Positions 26,293 to 35,118 of a DNA stretch of 43,129 nt are shown here, piece after piece. The stretch covers positions 1 through 43,129 of the forward strand of contig QZKU01000113.1 of the NCBI GenBank assembly GCA_003598085.1, written 5' to 3'. The translations under genes and the position numbers were made by a program. The notes below the pieces were generated by a model. It was not told the DNA's origin and did not search any database. It saw only the letters and a list, made by a program, of their open reading frames with translations. Every line of letters begins with the position of its first letter. Position 1 is the stretch's first letter. This DNA is from Candidatus Abyssobacteria bacterium SURF_5 (lineage in GTDB: Bacteria > Abyssobacteria > SURF-5).

Positions 26293-27396
26293 CTACCGCC
26301 TTGCTTCCTTGTGCCGTTTTTCTTCTCCCCTCTTCTGCTCGACTATGAACTCGCGCAGCAACGCCTTGTCCTCTATCTTCACCTGCGCCACCTTCGGGTC
26401 AATCTTGCCCGACCGGAGAAGCTCGATGATGTGCTCGTCCATCAACTGCATGCCGAACTTTTTCCCGGTTTGCATCGCCGAGGGAACGCGATAGGTGTCG
26501 CCGTGCCGGATCAGGCTGGCGACGGCGGATGTATTGATCATCACCTCAATCGCGAGTACCATTCCGTTGCCTTCACGATTGCGCATTAACTGCTGCGATA
26601 TCACGCCCACCAGCGATTCGCCGAGCATCGTGCGCATCATGAATTGTTGTTCCGGCGGGAACACGTTGATGATGCGCTCGATCGTTTTCGCGGCTCCCCT
26701 CGTGTGCAGCGTGCTGAACACGAGATGCCCCGTCTCCGCCGCCGAGACCGCCAGCGAAATCGTCTCCAGGTCGCGCATCTCGCCCACCACGATCACGTCC
26801 GGATTCTCGCGTACCACCGATCGAAGAGCAGAAGCAAATGTTCGGGTATGCGTCCCCACCTCGCGCTGATCGATATAAGCACTTTCATTAATGTACTGGA
26901 ATTCGATGGGGTCCTCGATCGTGATAATGTGGCAGGCGCGCTCCCTGTTGATCAAATCCACCAGAGCGGCAAGCGTGGTCGATTTCCCGCAACCCGATGG
27001 ACCTGTTACAAGAAACAAACCCTGCTCGCGCCGCGTTATTTCCTTGACAACCTCGGGAAGACCGATCGAATCGGCCGATCGGATCGCGCTGGGAATGATC
27101 CGGAACGCCCCGCTGACCCCGCGTTCCTCCTGGTGAATATTCACCCTGAAGCGGCCAACCCCCTCAATCGCATACGAGAAATCTATCTCCTTGTGCCGGT
27201 CAAACTCCTGCAACTGCACCTCATTCATGATCTCCAGAAGTTCCTGCCGATTCTGTTCCGGGGAACGGACGCCCGAGCCTTCCATCTTGATGATATTGCC
27301 GTACATCCGGATCATGGCCGGCGAACCGGAGCACAGATGCACGTCGGAGGCTTTCATTTCTTTTGCGCGAATCAGAACGGAATCTATTGCGGGCAT
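26293..27396 (-). CDS. pilT: PilT-like twitching ATPase, type 2 (third gene)
   Basis: A 367-aa PilT/PilU-type ATPase. Walker A is GPSGCGKS, with Cys-Gly-Lys-Ser in place of Ser-Gly-Lys-Thr. It has IITIEDPIEF, DVIVVGEMRD and AETGHLVFSTLHT. The C-terminal retraction motif is changed to AVASLIRHGDTYRVPSAMQTG, and the tail (FIVEQKRGEEKRHKEARR) is basic. It opens IDSVLIRAKEMKASDVHL, matching the type of the gene at 28483. The ATG follows AGGAGAG. It lies 18 bp upstream of the next gene in the operon. Confidence 0.92.
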   Translation of the reverse strand: MPAIDSVLIRAKEMKASDVHLCSGSPAMIRMYGNIIKMEGSGVRSPEQNRQELLEIMNEVQLQEFDRHKEIDFSYAIEGVGRFRVNIHQEERGVSGAFRIIPSAIRSADSIGLPEVVKEITRREQGLFLVTGPSGCGKSTTLAALVDLINRERACHIITIEDPIEFQYINESAYIDQREVGTHTRTFASALRSVVRENPDVIVVGEMRDLETISLAVSAAETGHLVFSTLHTRGAAKTIERIINVFPPEQQFMMRTMLGESLVGVISQQLMRNREGNGMVLAIEVMINTSAVASLIRHGDTYRVPSAMQTGKKFGMQLMDEHIIELLRSGKIDPKVAQVKIEDKALLREFIVEQKRGEEKRHKEARR

Positions 27397-27413
27397 ATCT
27401 CTCTCCTGCTTGA

Positions 27414-28472
27414 TCAGTTAAAGCGGTGCTTCTCCAGCGCCTTTTCCCTGGCGGATTCCTGTGAAATAACGCCCTGCTCCATCAGGCGCAGGAGGTGATC
27501 GTCCAGCATCTGCATCCCTTGACGGGTGCTCGTCTGCATGATCGACACAATCTGCTCGATTTTGTTTTCACGGATCGCATTGCGTATGGCCGAAGTGCAG
27601 ATCATGATCTCCATCGCGGCGATCCGGCCTTTCTTGTCAGACCGCTTCAAGAGAGTCTGCGCGATAACGGCCGAAAGGCTCTCGGAAAGAAGCGTTCGTA
27701 TCTGGTTCTGAGCCTCGTTCGGAAAAACGTCGATGATTCGGTTGATCGTTTTGGCGGCACTGTTTGTGTGAAGTGTGGCAAACACGAGCGAACCGGTCTC
27801 GGCCGCGGTAAGAGCCAGCCCGATCGTCTCCAGATCGCGCATCTCGCCCACCAGAATGATATCCGGGTCCTGCCGCAAGGCCACACGCAATGCAGCCGAG
27901 AACGAGTTCGTATGAACCCCCACCTCCCGCTGAGTTATCAGGCAGCTCTTGTTCTTGTGGACGAACTCGATGGGATCCTCGATCGTGACAATGTGGCCTT
28001 CTCGCTCATCATTGATCTGGTCCATCATCGCGGCAAGACTGGTCGTTTTGCCGCTCCCCGTGGGCCCCGTAACAAGGATCAATCCGCTGCTGAAGCGCGC
28101 GATCTCTTTGAGCTGCTCCGGCAGTCCGAGATCGTCGACACTGGCTATGTTTGTCGGAATCGTCCGCATTACCGTCGACGGGCCGCTTATCTGATTGTGC
28201 ACGTTCACCCGGAATCTGGCGACGCCCTCCAGCTCGTACGCCAGATCGAGATCGCCCGTCGCCTCAAAATGCCGAATCTGATCCTCATTCAACATCTCAT
28301 AAATAAGCCCGCGATTTATCTCCGGTGTCAGGACGACCCCTCCATCAAGACCCCAGTCGATCCTTCTCAGGTCGCCGTGTACCCTGATCAATGGGCGTGC
28401 GCCGCACATCAGATGAAGATCCGAGCCTTCTTCATCAACCATGAACTTCAGTATCTTGTCGATTTCAGCCAC
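27414..28472 (-). CDS. pilT: PilT-like twitching ATPase, type 1 (second gene)
   Basis: A 352-aa PilT ATPase with Walker A GPTGSGKT, IVTIEDPIEF, DIILVGEMRD, AETGSLVFATLHT and the best match of the four to the PilT C-terminal hallmark (SAIRNAIRENKIEQI). It starts at GTG and opens MAEIDKILKFMVDEEGSDLHL, the same pattern as the gene at 25219. It lies 10 bp after the first gene and 17 bp before the third, so translation is probably coupled. Confidence 0.92.
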   Translation of the reverse strand: MAEIDKILKFMVDEEGSDLHLMCGARPLIRVHGDLRRIDWGLDGGVVLTPEINRGLIYEMLNEDQIRHFEATGDLDLAYELEGVARFRVNVHNQISGPSTVMRTIPTNIASVDDLGLPEQLKEIARFSSGLILVTGPTGSGKTTSLAAMMDQINDEREGHIVTIEDPIEFVHKNKSCLITQREVGVHTNSFSAALRVALRQDPDIILVGEMRDLETIGLALTAAETGSLVFATLHTNSAAKTINRIIDVFPNEAQNQIRTLLSESLSAVIAQTLLKRSDKKGRIAAMEIMICTSAIRNAIRENKIEQIVSIMQTSTRQGMQMLDDHLLRLMEQGVISQESAREKALEKHRFN

Positions 28473-28482
28473 GGGAACCTGC

Positions 28483-29580
28483 TTATGTTTTCACTCTTGC
28501 GCGGGGCTTATCGACTTTGCCGTCCGACAGGTACGAGCGCACCAGGTCCTTGTTCACCGCCATGTAGTATGCATGCTTCGGGTCCACTTTTCCCTGCTGG
28601 AGGAGTTCGATAATATGGTCGTCGAGCAGGCGCATGCCGTACTTTCGGCCCGCCTGCATGTATCCCGGCAACTGATACGTTTTGTCGTCCCGAATCATCG
28701 TCTTCACGGAAGGAGTCGCTATCAATACTTCCATGGCCGCTATGCGGCCGGTTCCTTCGGCATTGCGGATCAACTGCTGGGAGATGACGCCTCCCATCGA
28801 CTCGGACAGCATCGTCCGTATCTGTTTCTGCTGGTTGGGCGGAAACACGTTGATGACTCGCTCAATGGTCTTGTACGCGCTCAGCGTGTGAAGCGTGCTG
28901 AAGACCAGGTGCCCCGTCTCGGCGGCGGTGATCGCCATCGAAATCGTCTCGAGGTCGCGCATTTCACCCACCAGGATCACGTCAGGGTCCTCGCGAAGAG
29001 AAGCGCGCAACGCGGCGGCAAATGATTTCGTGTGGATGCCCACCTGCCGCTGATTCACCTGGCTCTTGATATTCTTGTGAACAAACTCTATCGGATCCTC
29101 GATGGTGATAATATGCTCGCCGCGTTCGGAGTTCACCAGATGCACCAGCGCCGCCAGCGTTGTCGATTTGCCGCAGCCTGCCGGACCCGTCACCAGCACG
29201 AGCCCGTTGCGCAATCGCGTCAAACCTTTGACGGCATCCGAAATACCAATCTCGTCGGCGCTCAGGATATCGGACGGAACAATGCGGAAAGCCGCCCCGA
29301 TACCTCGCTCTTCCATGTATACGTTGGCCCTGAACCGGCTGATTCCGGGAATCTCGTAGCAGAAATCAACTTCCCGGTGAACCTCGAACTCCGCCTTCTG
29401 TTCATCAGTAAATATCTCCATGATCATCTTCTGCGCCGTCCGCTTATCGATATCATGCGAGTCGGGAAGCTTCTTGATGTCGCCGAAATGCCGGATCATC
29501 GGAGGCATGTTAATAAGGATGTGCACATCCGAAGCCCGCAAGTCGAGCGCCTGGCGGAGGATTCTGTCCAGCTCGGCCAT
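28483..29580 (-). CDS. pilT: PilT-like twitching ATPase, type 2 (first gene of the operon)
   Basis: A 365-aa PilT/PilU-type ATPase with Walker A GPAGCGKS, IITIEDPIEF, DVILVGEMRD and AETGHLVFSTLHT. The C-terminal motif is SVKTMIRDDKTYQLPGYMQAG, as in the other type 2 member, with a basic tail (KVDKPRARVKT). ATG 29580 (MAELDRIL) is chosen over GTG 29616 because it aligns with the starts of the other three. It is the promoter-proximal gene, about 93 nt from the predicted start site. No pilin, PilB, PilC or secretin gene is near. Confidence 0.92.
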   Translation of the reverse strand: MAELDRILRQALDLRASDVHILINMPPMIRHFGDIKKLPDSHDIDKRTAQKMIMEIFTDEQKAEFEVHREVDFCYEIPGISRFRANVYMEERGIGAAFRIVPSDILSADEIGISDAVKGLTRLRNGLVLVTGPAGCGKSTTLAALVHLVNSERGEHIITIEDPIEFVHKNIKSQVNQRQVGIHTKSFAAALRASLREDPDVILVGEMRDLETISMAITAAETGHLVFSTLHTLSAYKTIERVINVFPPNQQKQIRTMLSESMGGVISQQLIRNAEGTGRIAAMEVLIATPSVKTMIRDDKTYQLPGYMQAGRKYGMRLLDDHIIELLQQGKVDPKHAYYMAVNKDLVRSYLSDGKVDKPRARVKT

Positions 29581-29679
29581 TCCTGCCTCTGCATCTGAGC
29601 GCGCCTCCCGGCGCACCCTCTTGAGGTGTAGTTACATAATTTTGCTGTATATAAAAGAAAAGCCTTCGGAAGTGCTGTA

Positions 29680-29708
29680 ATTATATAAAAATCGGCAGTG
29701 CATGTCAA
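29680..29708 (-). promoter_or_regulatory. Perfect sigma70 promoter of the four-pilT operon
   Basis: On the minus strand TTGACA (29708-29703), a 17-bp spacer and TATAAT (29685-29680): all 12 hexamer positions match the consensus. Transcription would begin near 29673. This predicts strong constitutive expression of the ATPase array. Confidence 0.88.
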
Positions 29709-29817
29709 TGTAGCGGATATCACCACCGGCGCTTGCTCGGTTCACCTGAATAAGCCTTTTTCAATGGCGACCTGTGGTGACCAACAAGATTACAAGCGAA
29801 GGCTGCATTCGAAAGGT

Positions 29818-30807
29818 TCAGGTTTTCCGCCGCGAGAAAGAAACATCTCGCGCGGCGGGAATCTGTTCGATGGATTCGGCGCAGGCGACGGCGTCCAAAA
29901 TGGCACTCGCCACGGCTTCGGCGGCCGCACACCCGATGGCGGAGACCGGCGCCGAGAGGCGGCTGTCGGCTCGGCTGAGAGCGAAGACGACATCACCGTC
30001 AAAGGACGTATGTGCCGGTGAGACCGTTTTCGCAATTCCGTTGGACGCCATTTGTGCAAATTTGCAGGTTTCTTCCTTCGTAAGAAAAGCGTTGGTGGCT
30101 GCAAGCCCGATGACTGTATTCGGGAACCCGAGAACCGTTCCCGCCGGATCCTGTTTCAATACACATGCAGTATCAGCGAACCCGCTGTCATCCGGCAGGC
30201 GCGCGCCGGCAACAATTACGCCAGTGGAAGGATCAACGATATCTCCAAAAGCGTTTACCGCAAAGAGAGCCCCCACTTTTATACCGCCTGCTACATCAAC
30301 GCAGGCCGTTCCAATCCCGCTTTTCATTGCGCGGCTCATCCCATAGATCTTGCCGACAGTCGCGCCGGTTCCCGCGCCCACGTTGCCCCGGCCGAAGCTG
30401 CCACTGCCAGCCTCGCTGCACGCCTGGTATGCCATTTCACCCGTGGGCCGTGCCGTGGGGTTCCCAATCGCGAGGTCCAGCAGGATTGCGGCCGGAATGA
30501 TCGGGACTTTGGCAATTCTGATGTCGAAACCGATATCGTGCTCTTCCAGAAAACGCATCACGCCCGCTGCGGCATCAAGTCCATATGCGCTCCCGCCCGC
30601 CAGTAAAATGGCATGCACGTGCTGAATGAGATGAGTCGGGCGAAGCAACTCGATTTCACGCGTGCCTGTCGCGGAACCGCGGACGTCGACTCCGCCCGTC
30701 ATGGGAGCGTCACAAAGGATAACCGTGCAACCGGTGACTCCGCTTCTATCGGTTGCATGCCCAACGCGCAGACCGCCGATGTCGGTAAGATATCCTGAAG
30801 GATCCAT
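29818..30807 (-). CDS. P1/S58 family peptidase (DmpA-like N-terminal-nucleophile aminopeptidase)
   Basis: A 329-aa member of the DmpA/P1 family, self-cleaving Ntn hydrolases that release N-terminal residues from small peptides or amides. Family segments seen: IGGLRVGHATD at the N-terminus, LLAGGSAYGLDAAAGVMRFLEE, GNVGAGTGATVGK, and the predicted cleavage/nucleophile region IGLAATNAFLTKEE followed by SPAHTSFDGDVVFAL. The nucleophile is probably the Thr of ATN, as in Thr-type members. ATG 30807 is chosen because AAAGGA precedes it; ATG 30834 has no ribosome binding site. It lies alone between the pilT operon and a REP-like palindrome. Confidence 0.88.
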   Translation of the reverse strand: MDPSGYLTDIGGLRVGHATDRSGVTGCTVILCDAPMTGGVDVRGSATGTREIELLRPTHLIQHVHAILLAGGSAYGLDAAAGVMRFLEEHDIGFDIRIAKVPIIPAAILLDLAIGNPTARPTGEMAYQACSEAGSGSFGRGNVGAGTGATVGKIYGMSRAMKSGIGTACVDVAGGIKVGALFAVNAFGDIVDPSTGVIVAGARLPDDSGFADTACVLKQDPAGTVLGFPNTVIGLAATNAFLTKEETCKFAQMASNGIAKTVSPAHTSFDGDVVFALSRADSRLSAPVSAIGCAAAEAVASAILDAVACAESIEQIPAARDVSFSRRKT

Positions 30808-30860
30808 GAAATGCCGGCGTCCTTTGAGGAACATTCAAATCTTAAAATAACGCTAAAAAT

Positions 30861-30935
30861 ATGGGGACAGAGACCATATTTAAATCGTTAATAGATTTTA
30901 ATGCTAATTAATAAAAATGTGGTCTCTGTCCCCAT
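30861..30935. repeat. REP-like palindrome of the 'GGGGACAGAGACC' type
   Basis: ATGGGGACAGAGACCATATTT (30861-30881) is mirrored by a near-perfect reverse complement at 30915-30935, with a 33-nt AT-rich loop. Sequences of this kind flank REP-associated tyrosine transposases in many environmental bacteria (recalled). No transposase gene is present, so this is a solo element. A further CCTGTCCCC half-motif occurs near 31003. Confidence 0.65.
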
Positions 30936-31123
30936 CTTACAAAGCGAAGGGGGACTTGCTCCATTTACGGAATTCATGCCTTTTTGAATTCGTAGAATGG
31001 CGCCTGTCCCCGAAGCAAGAACCAGCCCTCAATCGTCGGGCAACCTCTCTGTTCCCGGGGCAAAATGGAACCAACTCACTCGTCGGCCACTCGCTGTTCC
31101 CGATCGCCGAAATCGCTGTAAGT

Positions 31124-33010
31124 CTAGTTCAGTAACTCAAATATCTTGACCATTCCTTCTTTGTCCGGCATCACCTGAAAATGGATCCCGCCGGTTTCTT
31201 TCGAGATTTTTTTCAGGATCGGCGGACATTGCTCGCGACCGATAAAGATCGAGTGGATGGCCACGCCGATCTTTTTTGCCATTTTCAGTTCCTGCTTTAC
31301 TTCTTTATCGCCGCTGGTGGGCATGCCGTCCGTGAGAAAGATCACGTGCTGGCGCCCGCCCCGCATTGCTCCGAATTCCTTCAGAGCGTCGTCGAGCGCA
31401 TTCTGATAATCGGTGAATCCGGAGCATTGGGTTTCCATGCTCTTGCGCATCAGCGCCTCATAATTGTGCGTGAAGAAGCGGCCGTCGTCGATGTACTTGT
31501 ACGACTGATGATTGAACTCGATATAGCCGACGGTCATCTTGCTGCGCTTGGCCATTTCGACCAGGCCGATGACCACCATCGAGACCCACAGCGACGACCT
31601 GCCGGTCATCGATTGGCTGATGTCGCGGATAACGGCGACTCGCCCGCCTCGCTCCTTGCGAGTGCGCCGAAAGACATGCGGAGTCGTCGGATTGGAGTCG
31701 TCGATCCAGACCGAGCCTTCGCCCGGATCGGAATCGAAGAAATCGTCAAGCGACCGCATCGAGCGCAGTTGCTTCGGAACTCCCCCCTGAACTTCGCGCC
31801 GCGACGCGATGCTGCGTTGCACCTCTCCTTCGATGACCTTCAGGATCGCATCAAGATCGTCGATCTTTTCCTTGTTCAGGGGCGCATGCTCGTCCTGGCG
31901 CCGGCTCTCTTTGGTGATCTTGTCGTAATGAACTTCTTTTCGATAGGGGGAAACCTGTTCGGTCTCCTCTTCGGTGGGAGAGGCCTCGGCCTCGATGCTC
32001 TCCTCGGACTGCTCGGTCGGAACAGTCTCCTCAGGCTCCTGCTCCGACAACTGCTCCTGCTCTATTTCATCATTTTTTTTTTGCTCCGCCTCTTTTATGA
32101 GGTCCTCGATCTTCTCGTGAACCTCCGGCGGAACCCGAAATGTCGTCAGGTACTTCAGGACGATCATGTCTTGAGGCTCAACCACCCAGCGCCGCTCCAG
32201 AACCGCCTTGGCTTTGAGCATTTTGACCGCTTTCACGAGGAACGTGCGGTCGGTGATGAGAGAATTGTTGTCGTTGAGGTCGAACCTGGTCATCAGGTTG
32301 GTGATAAAGGTGAGCAACATCTCCTTGACGGCATTCGGAAGCGTTACCTTCAGGAGAATGTCCCGATTCGCTTTCAGACTACCTAATGTATCCGGCTCGA
32401 TTTCCTGATCGTCAAAATCGAACTGAGAATAGTAATCGATCACTTTCCTCGCCATCTCCCAGCGGCTCTTCTGGATCAGGCCAACGACACGAAGCTGCAG
32501 CGTGAAGCGATCCAGATTCGCCAGGTCCAGCGGCTCGTTATAATAATCGTCCTTCGCCGGATTCCCGGTCGCGATCGTCGTGATCAGCGGAATCCTTTCC
32601 TTCCCGAATTTGCGCTCATTCAGCACCCGCAAAAGCACGTTCAACGCTTCTCCGGGCGCGCGAGAGATATCGTCCAATACGCAGATATCAGCCGTCAAAA
32701 TCCGGCCCTTCACAATGTCCTGCCGGATCATCTCGCTCTGGTCCTCGCGTTCCCGATGAATGACATAATCTCCGATCAACTCCGTAAGGCGGGTGTCGCG
32801 ATGTAGTTGGTAAAAGAAAAATTCCAGATTCGCAGCCTTGGCCGCGATTTCGGCGAGCATCGTCTTCGCGGTCCCGGGAGGACCCTCGACATAGACGTGT
32901 TCGCGCGCTATCAAACCCAGCAAAATTGCTTCTTTTATGTCATCATGGCCGATGACAAACTGATCCATGCACTCCCGTATATGATTGAGGGTGGTATGTA
33001 ACTTTTCCAT
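31124..33010 (-). CDS. Fused MoxR-type AAA ATPase and von Willebrand A domain protein
   Basis: A 628-aa protein joining two modules that are usually separate genes. The N-terminal MoxR AAA domain has Walker A GPPGTAKT (43-50), Walker B ICVLDDI (109-115) and the sensor segment TIATGNP. An acidic Glu-rich linker follows (about 304-355). The C-terminal vWA domain has a complete MIDAS site: DISQS (463-467), Thr533 and Asp561 in LTDGMPT. MoxR/vWA pairs act as chaperones that mature or insert metal cofactors into enzyme complexes; the client here is unknown. ATG 33010 is chosen because a promoter lies between it and the far upstream in-frame start, and GGAGAG precedes it. Confidence 0.88.
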   Translation of the reverse strand: MEKLHTTLNHIRECMDQFVIGHDDIKEAILLGLIAREHVYVEGPPGTAKTMLAEIAAKAANLEFFFYQLHRDTRLTELIGDYVIHREREDQSEMIRQDIVKGRILTADICVLDDISRAPGEALNVLLRVLNERKFGKERIPLITTIATGNPAKDDYYNEPLDLANLDRFTLQLRVVGLIQKSRWEMARKVIDYYSQFDFDDQEIEPDTLGSLKANRDILLKVTLPNAVKEMLLTFITNLMTRFDLNDNNSLITDRTFLVKAVKMLKAKAVLERRWVVEPQDMIVLKYLTTFRVPPEVHEKIEDLIKEAEQKKNDEIEQEQLSEQEPEETVPTEQSEESIEAEASPTEEETEQVSPYRKEVHYDKITKESRRQDEHAPLNKEKIDDLDAILKVIEGEVQRSIASRREVQGGVPKQLRSMRSLDDFFDSDPGEGSVWIDDSNPTTPHVFRRTRKERGGRVAVIRDISQSMTGRSSLWVSMVVIGLVEMAKRSKMTVGYIEFNHQSYKYIDDGRFFTHNYEALMRKSMETQCSGFTDYQNALDDALKEFGAMRGGRQHVIFLTDGMPTSGDKEVKQELKMAKKIGVAIHSIFIGREQCPPILKKISKETGGIHFQVMPDKEGMVKIFELLN

Positions 33011-33067
33011 AAATCTGTCGTTCTCTCCAGTTATAAGGGATGTAATTTTCAGAGTGCTCCTGTCCAA

Positions 33068-33097
33068 ATTGTAACACGCATCTCGAACAAATTGCAA
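33068..33097 (-). promoter_or_regulatory. Sigma70 promoter of the MoxR-vWA gene
   Basis: On the minus strand TTGCAA (33097-33092), an 18-bp spacer and TACAAT (33073-33068). The start site would be near 33061, leaving a leader of about 50 nt before ATG 33010. Confidence 0.6.
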
Positions 33098-33260
33098 GAA
33101 ATTACAACCGGGAAAACTCGCAGTTGTTCCGTAACAAGAAACGACTATCCGCCGCGGCGTCGAACAGATCGCTCTCCGCGCCAAAGATAAAACCTTGGCG
33201 GCTTTTCGCTGGACTTGCAAAGTTTTCTTGAGATATACTACTGCTGGAACAGGAGCGGAA

Positions 33261-34619
33261 ATGAAGCCAGCCAATTCCCCAGAACGCAAGCTGTTGATCG
33301 TTGACGACGACCCCGATCTGCTCGAATTAATAAAAACAAAGCTCGAAGCGGAGAATTATTCCTGCGAAGCGGCGCCCAATGTCGAAACCGCGCTTGCGCT
33401 GGTGCGAGAGCGGCAGTTTGACCTCGTCATCTCCGACCTGCGACTGCCCGGCATCGACGGGTTCACTTTCATCGAGGTGCTGAAAGCAAAATACCCCGCC
33501 CTCGGCATTATCGTTATCACCGGAATGGCCGAGATCGAAAGCGCAGTGAAGGCCATGAGAGCCGGCGCCGACGACTATCTCACAAAACCGTTCAACCTCG
33601 ACCACATGGTCATCAGCATCGAACGAACACTGGAGAAACAGCGCCTCATAATCGAAAACCGCGACTACCAGCAGTTCCTTGAACAGAGGGTCCGCGAGGC
33701 GACCCAGGAGCAGCGGAAGGTCTTTCACGAGCTGCGCAAAACGAAGGAATACCTCGAGAATCTGATCGAGAGCTGCGTCGACGCCATCATTTCTTTCGAT
33801 TTGAACGGCAAGATCAGATTCTGCAACCGCTCAACCGAAAACCTTCTCGGGCGACCGGTCGCAGAGGTGCTGGGACAGCATATCTGCACGTTTTGCTCCG
33901 GCGGCAGACCCGCGGCGGAACGCCTCATTAAAACCATCCATCTTCAGCAGAAAGTACGAAACTGCGAGATCGAGCTCCTCTCTGTTTCGAGCAACCAGAT
34001 TACTACTGCCAGCGTCTCTGCTTCGCTCCTTCAGGATGTCGAAGACAGCGACCTCGCAATAATAGCGATCTTCAAGGACATCACCGAACAGAAAAAACTG
34101 CAGACCGAGCTGCAAGAGCTTTCCATCAAGGATAATCTGACCTCCCTTTTCAACCAGCGACATTTCTACCGCGTGCTTGAAAAGGAAATGATCCGGGCCG
34201 CCCGCCAGAAGCATCCCCTGTGCCTCCTGCTTCTCGACCTCGATAATTTCAAGCAGTTTAACGATTCTCAGGGCCATCTTGCGGGTGACCGCATCCTGGA
34301 GCAGGTTGGCTCCATCATCAATGAGTGCACCCGCGAATACGTCGACCACGCCTTCCGCTACGGCGGTGATGAATTCACGATTATCTTGAGCGAAACCACA
34401 ATCAGACAGGCAACTGAAGTGGCCGAACGCATTCAGCGCTCTCTTAAACAAGCGTTCAGCGGCGCGCTCTCCCTCAGTATCGGCCTCGCACAGTTTCGCG
34501 CCGGACTCGAACTGGAGAATTTCATCAACAGCGCCGATAAAGCAATGTACAACGCAAAACGCGCCGGCGGAAACCAAATCGCGCTGGCCGGCGTCCGCAG
34601 GCGTTCCGTTCACAAGTGA
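33261..34619 (+). CDS. Response regulator with PAS and GGDEF domains (diguanylate cyclase)
   Basis: A 452-aa cytoplasmic signalling protein. A receiver domain (residues 10-125) carries acidic Asp15/Asp16, phospho-acceptor Asp59 (SDLRLPG) and Lys109 (LTKPF). A coiled linker (125-165) leads to a PAS domain (about 165-280) and a GGDEF domain (about 285-445) with an intact YGGDEF (368-372), so it should make cyclic-di-GMP. The inhibitory RxxD site five residues before GGDEF is not intact (EYVD). ATG 33261 follows AGGAG at 6 nt. Its kinase is not in this window. It is divergent from the MoxR-vWA gene and 3.7 kb from the pilT array; a link of c-di-GMP to pili is possible but unproven. Confidence 0.92.
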   Translation: MKPANSPERKLLIVDDDPDLLELIKTKLEAENYSCEAAPNVETALALVRERQFDLVISDLRLPGIDGFTFIEVLKAKYPALGIIVITGMAEIESAVKAMRAGADDYLTKPFNLDHMVISIERTLEKQRLIIENRDYQQFLEQRVREATQEQRKVFHELRKTKEYLENLIESCVDAIISFDLNGKIRFCNRSTENLLGRPVAEVLGQHICTFCSGGRPAAERLIKTIHLQQKVRNCEIELLSVSSNQITTASVSASLLQDVEDSDLAIIAIFKDITEQKKLQTELQELSIKDNLTSLFNQRHFYRVLEKEMIRAARQKHPLCLLLLDLDNFKQFNDSQGHLAGDRILEQVGSIINECTREYVDHAFRYGGDEFTIILSETTIRQATEVAERIQRSLKQAFSGALSLSIGLAQFRAGLELENFINSADKAMYNAKRAGGNQIALAGVRRRSVHK

Positions 34620-34946
34620 TACTTTGGTGCACAGCAGGACGATTCCTTCTTGCACGTGTATAACCGGTTTGACGGTGCGCTTGCGGCGGGGGGAAGCCCC
34701 GGCAACCGTTCAGCAGTTCCAAAACGGGATTCTTGAAATTTGCGTGCTCTCTCGCAAAATGATTTTTCGCATCTGACCAGGCTCCCAAAAAGAGACGGAA
34801 TGGACAGGAGCGAGTGAATGATCTCCTCTGTTATTTCCGACGCGCGGAGCGGCTCGGCGGAACAGAAGTCCCGCCTGTGCTCTTTTCTCCGACGAGACAG
34901 GCGTCCCGCGTGTGCTCTCTTTTTTCCTCCGCGCTTCCGCAGGGTC

Positions 34947-34977
34947 ATTCTGACCCCGCGCTTCGCGGGGCAAGAAT
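34947..34977. repeat. REP-like stem-loop
   Basis: CCCCGCG (34954-34960) pairs with CGCGGGG (34964-34970) around CTT, and outer ATTCT (34947-34951) pairs with AGAAT (34973-34977). This form (TCATTCTGACCCC...GGGG..AGAATC) is a common dispersed intergenic element. Confidence 0.55.
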
Positions 34978-35101
34978 CTTTCTATGGTCTGTTCGAATGG
35001 TTGATTTTATCCGCCGACGCCTCCTTGTTAAACGTTCGTTCATTGGGGCTTCGCCGCTGGTTCGCCCGCTTCGACCAGCAAAATCACTTTGGTAAAATTG
35101 G

Positions 35102-35118
35102 TTCAAGTAAAACTTGAA
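35102..35118. promoter_or_regulatory. Operator-like palindrome upstream of the molybdoenzyme
   Basis: TTCAAG (35102-35107), a 5-nt spacer and CTTGAA (35113-35118) form a perfect inverted repeat in an AT-rich stretch 125 bp before the molybdoenzyme start. It has the size of a dimeric regulator site; the regulator is unknown. Confidence 0.4.

Noticed and set aside
34610-35117. Short Arg/Ser-rich open frames between the GGDEF gene and the molybdoenzyme
   Set aside because: They overlap REP-like stem-loops and direct repeats and lack start signals and homology.
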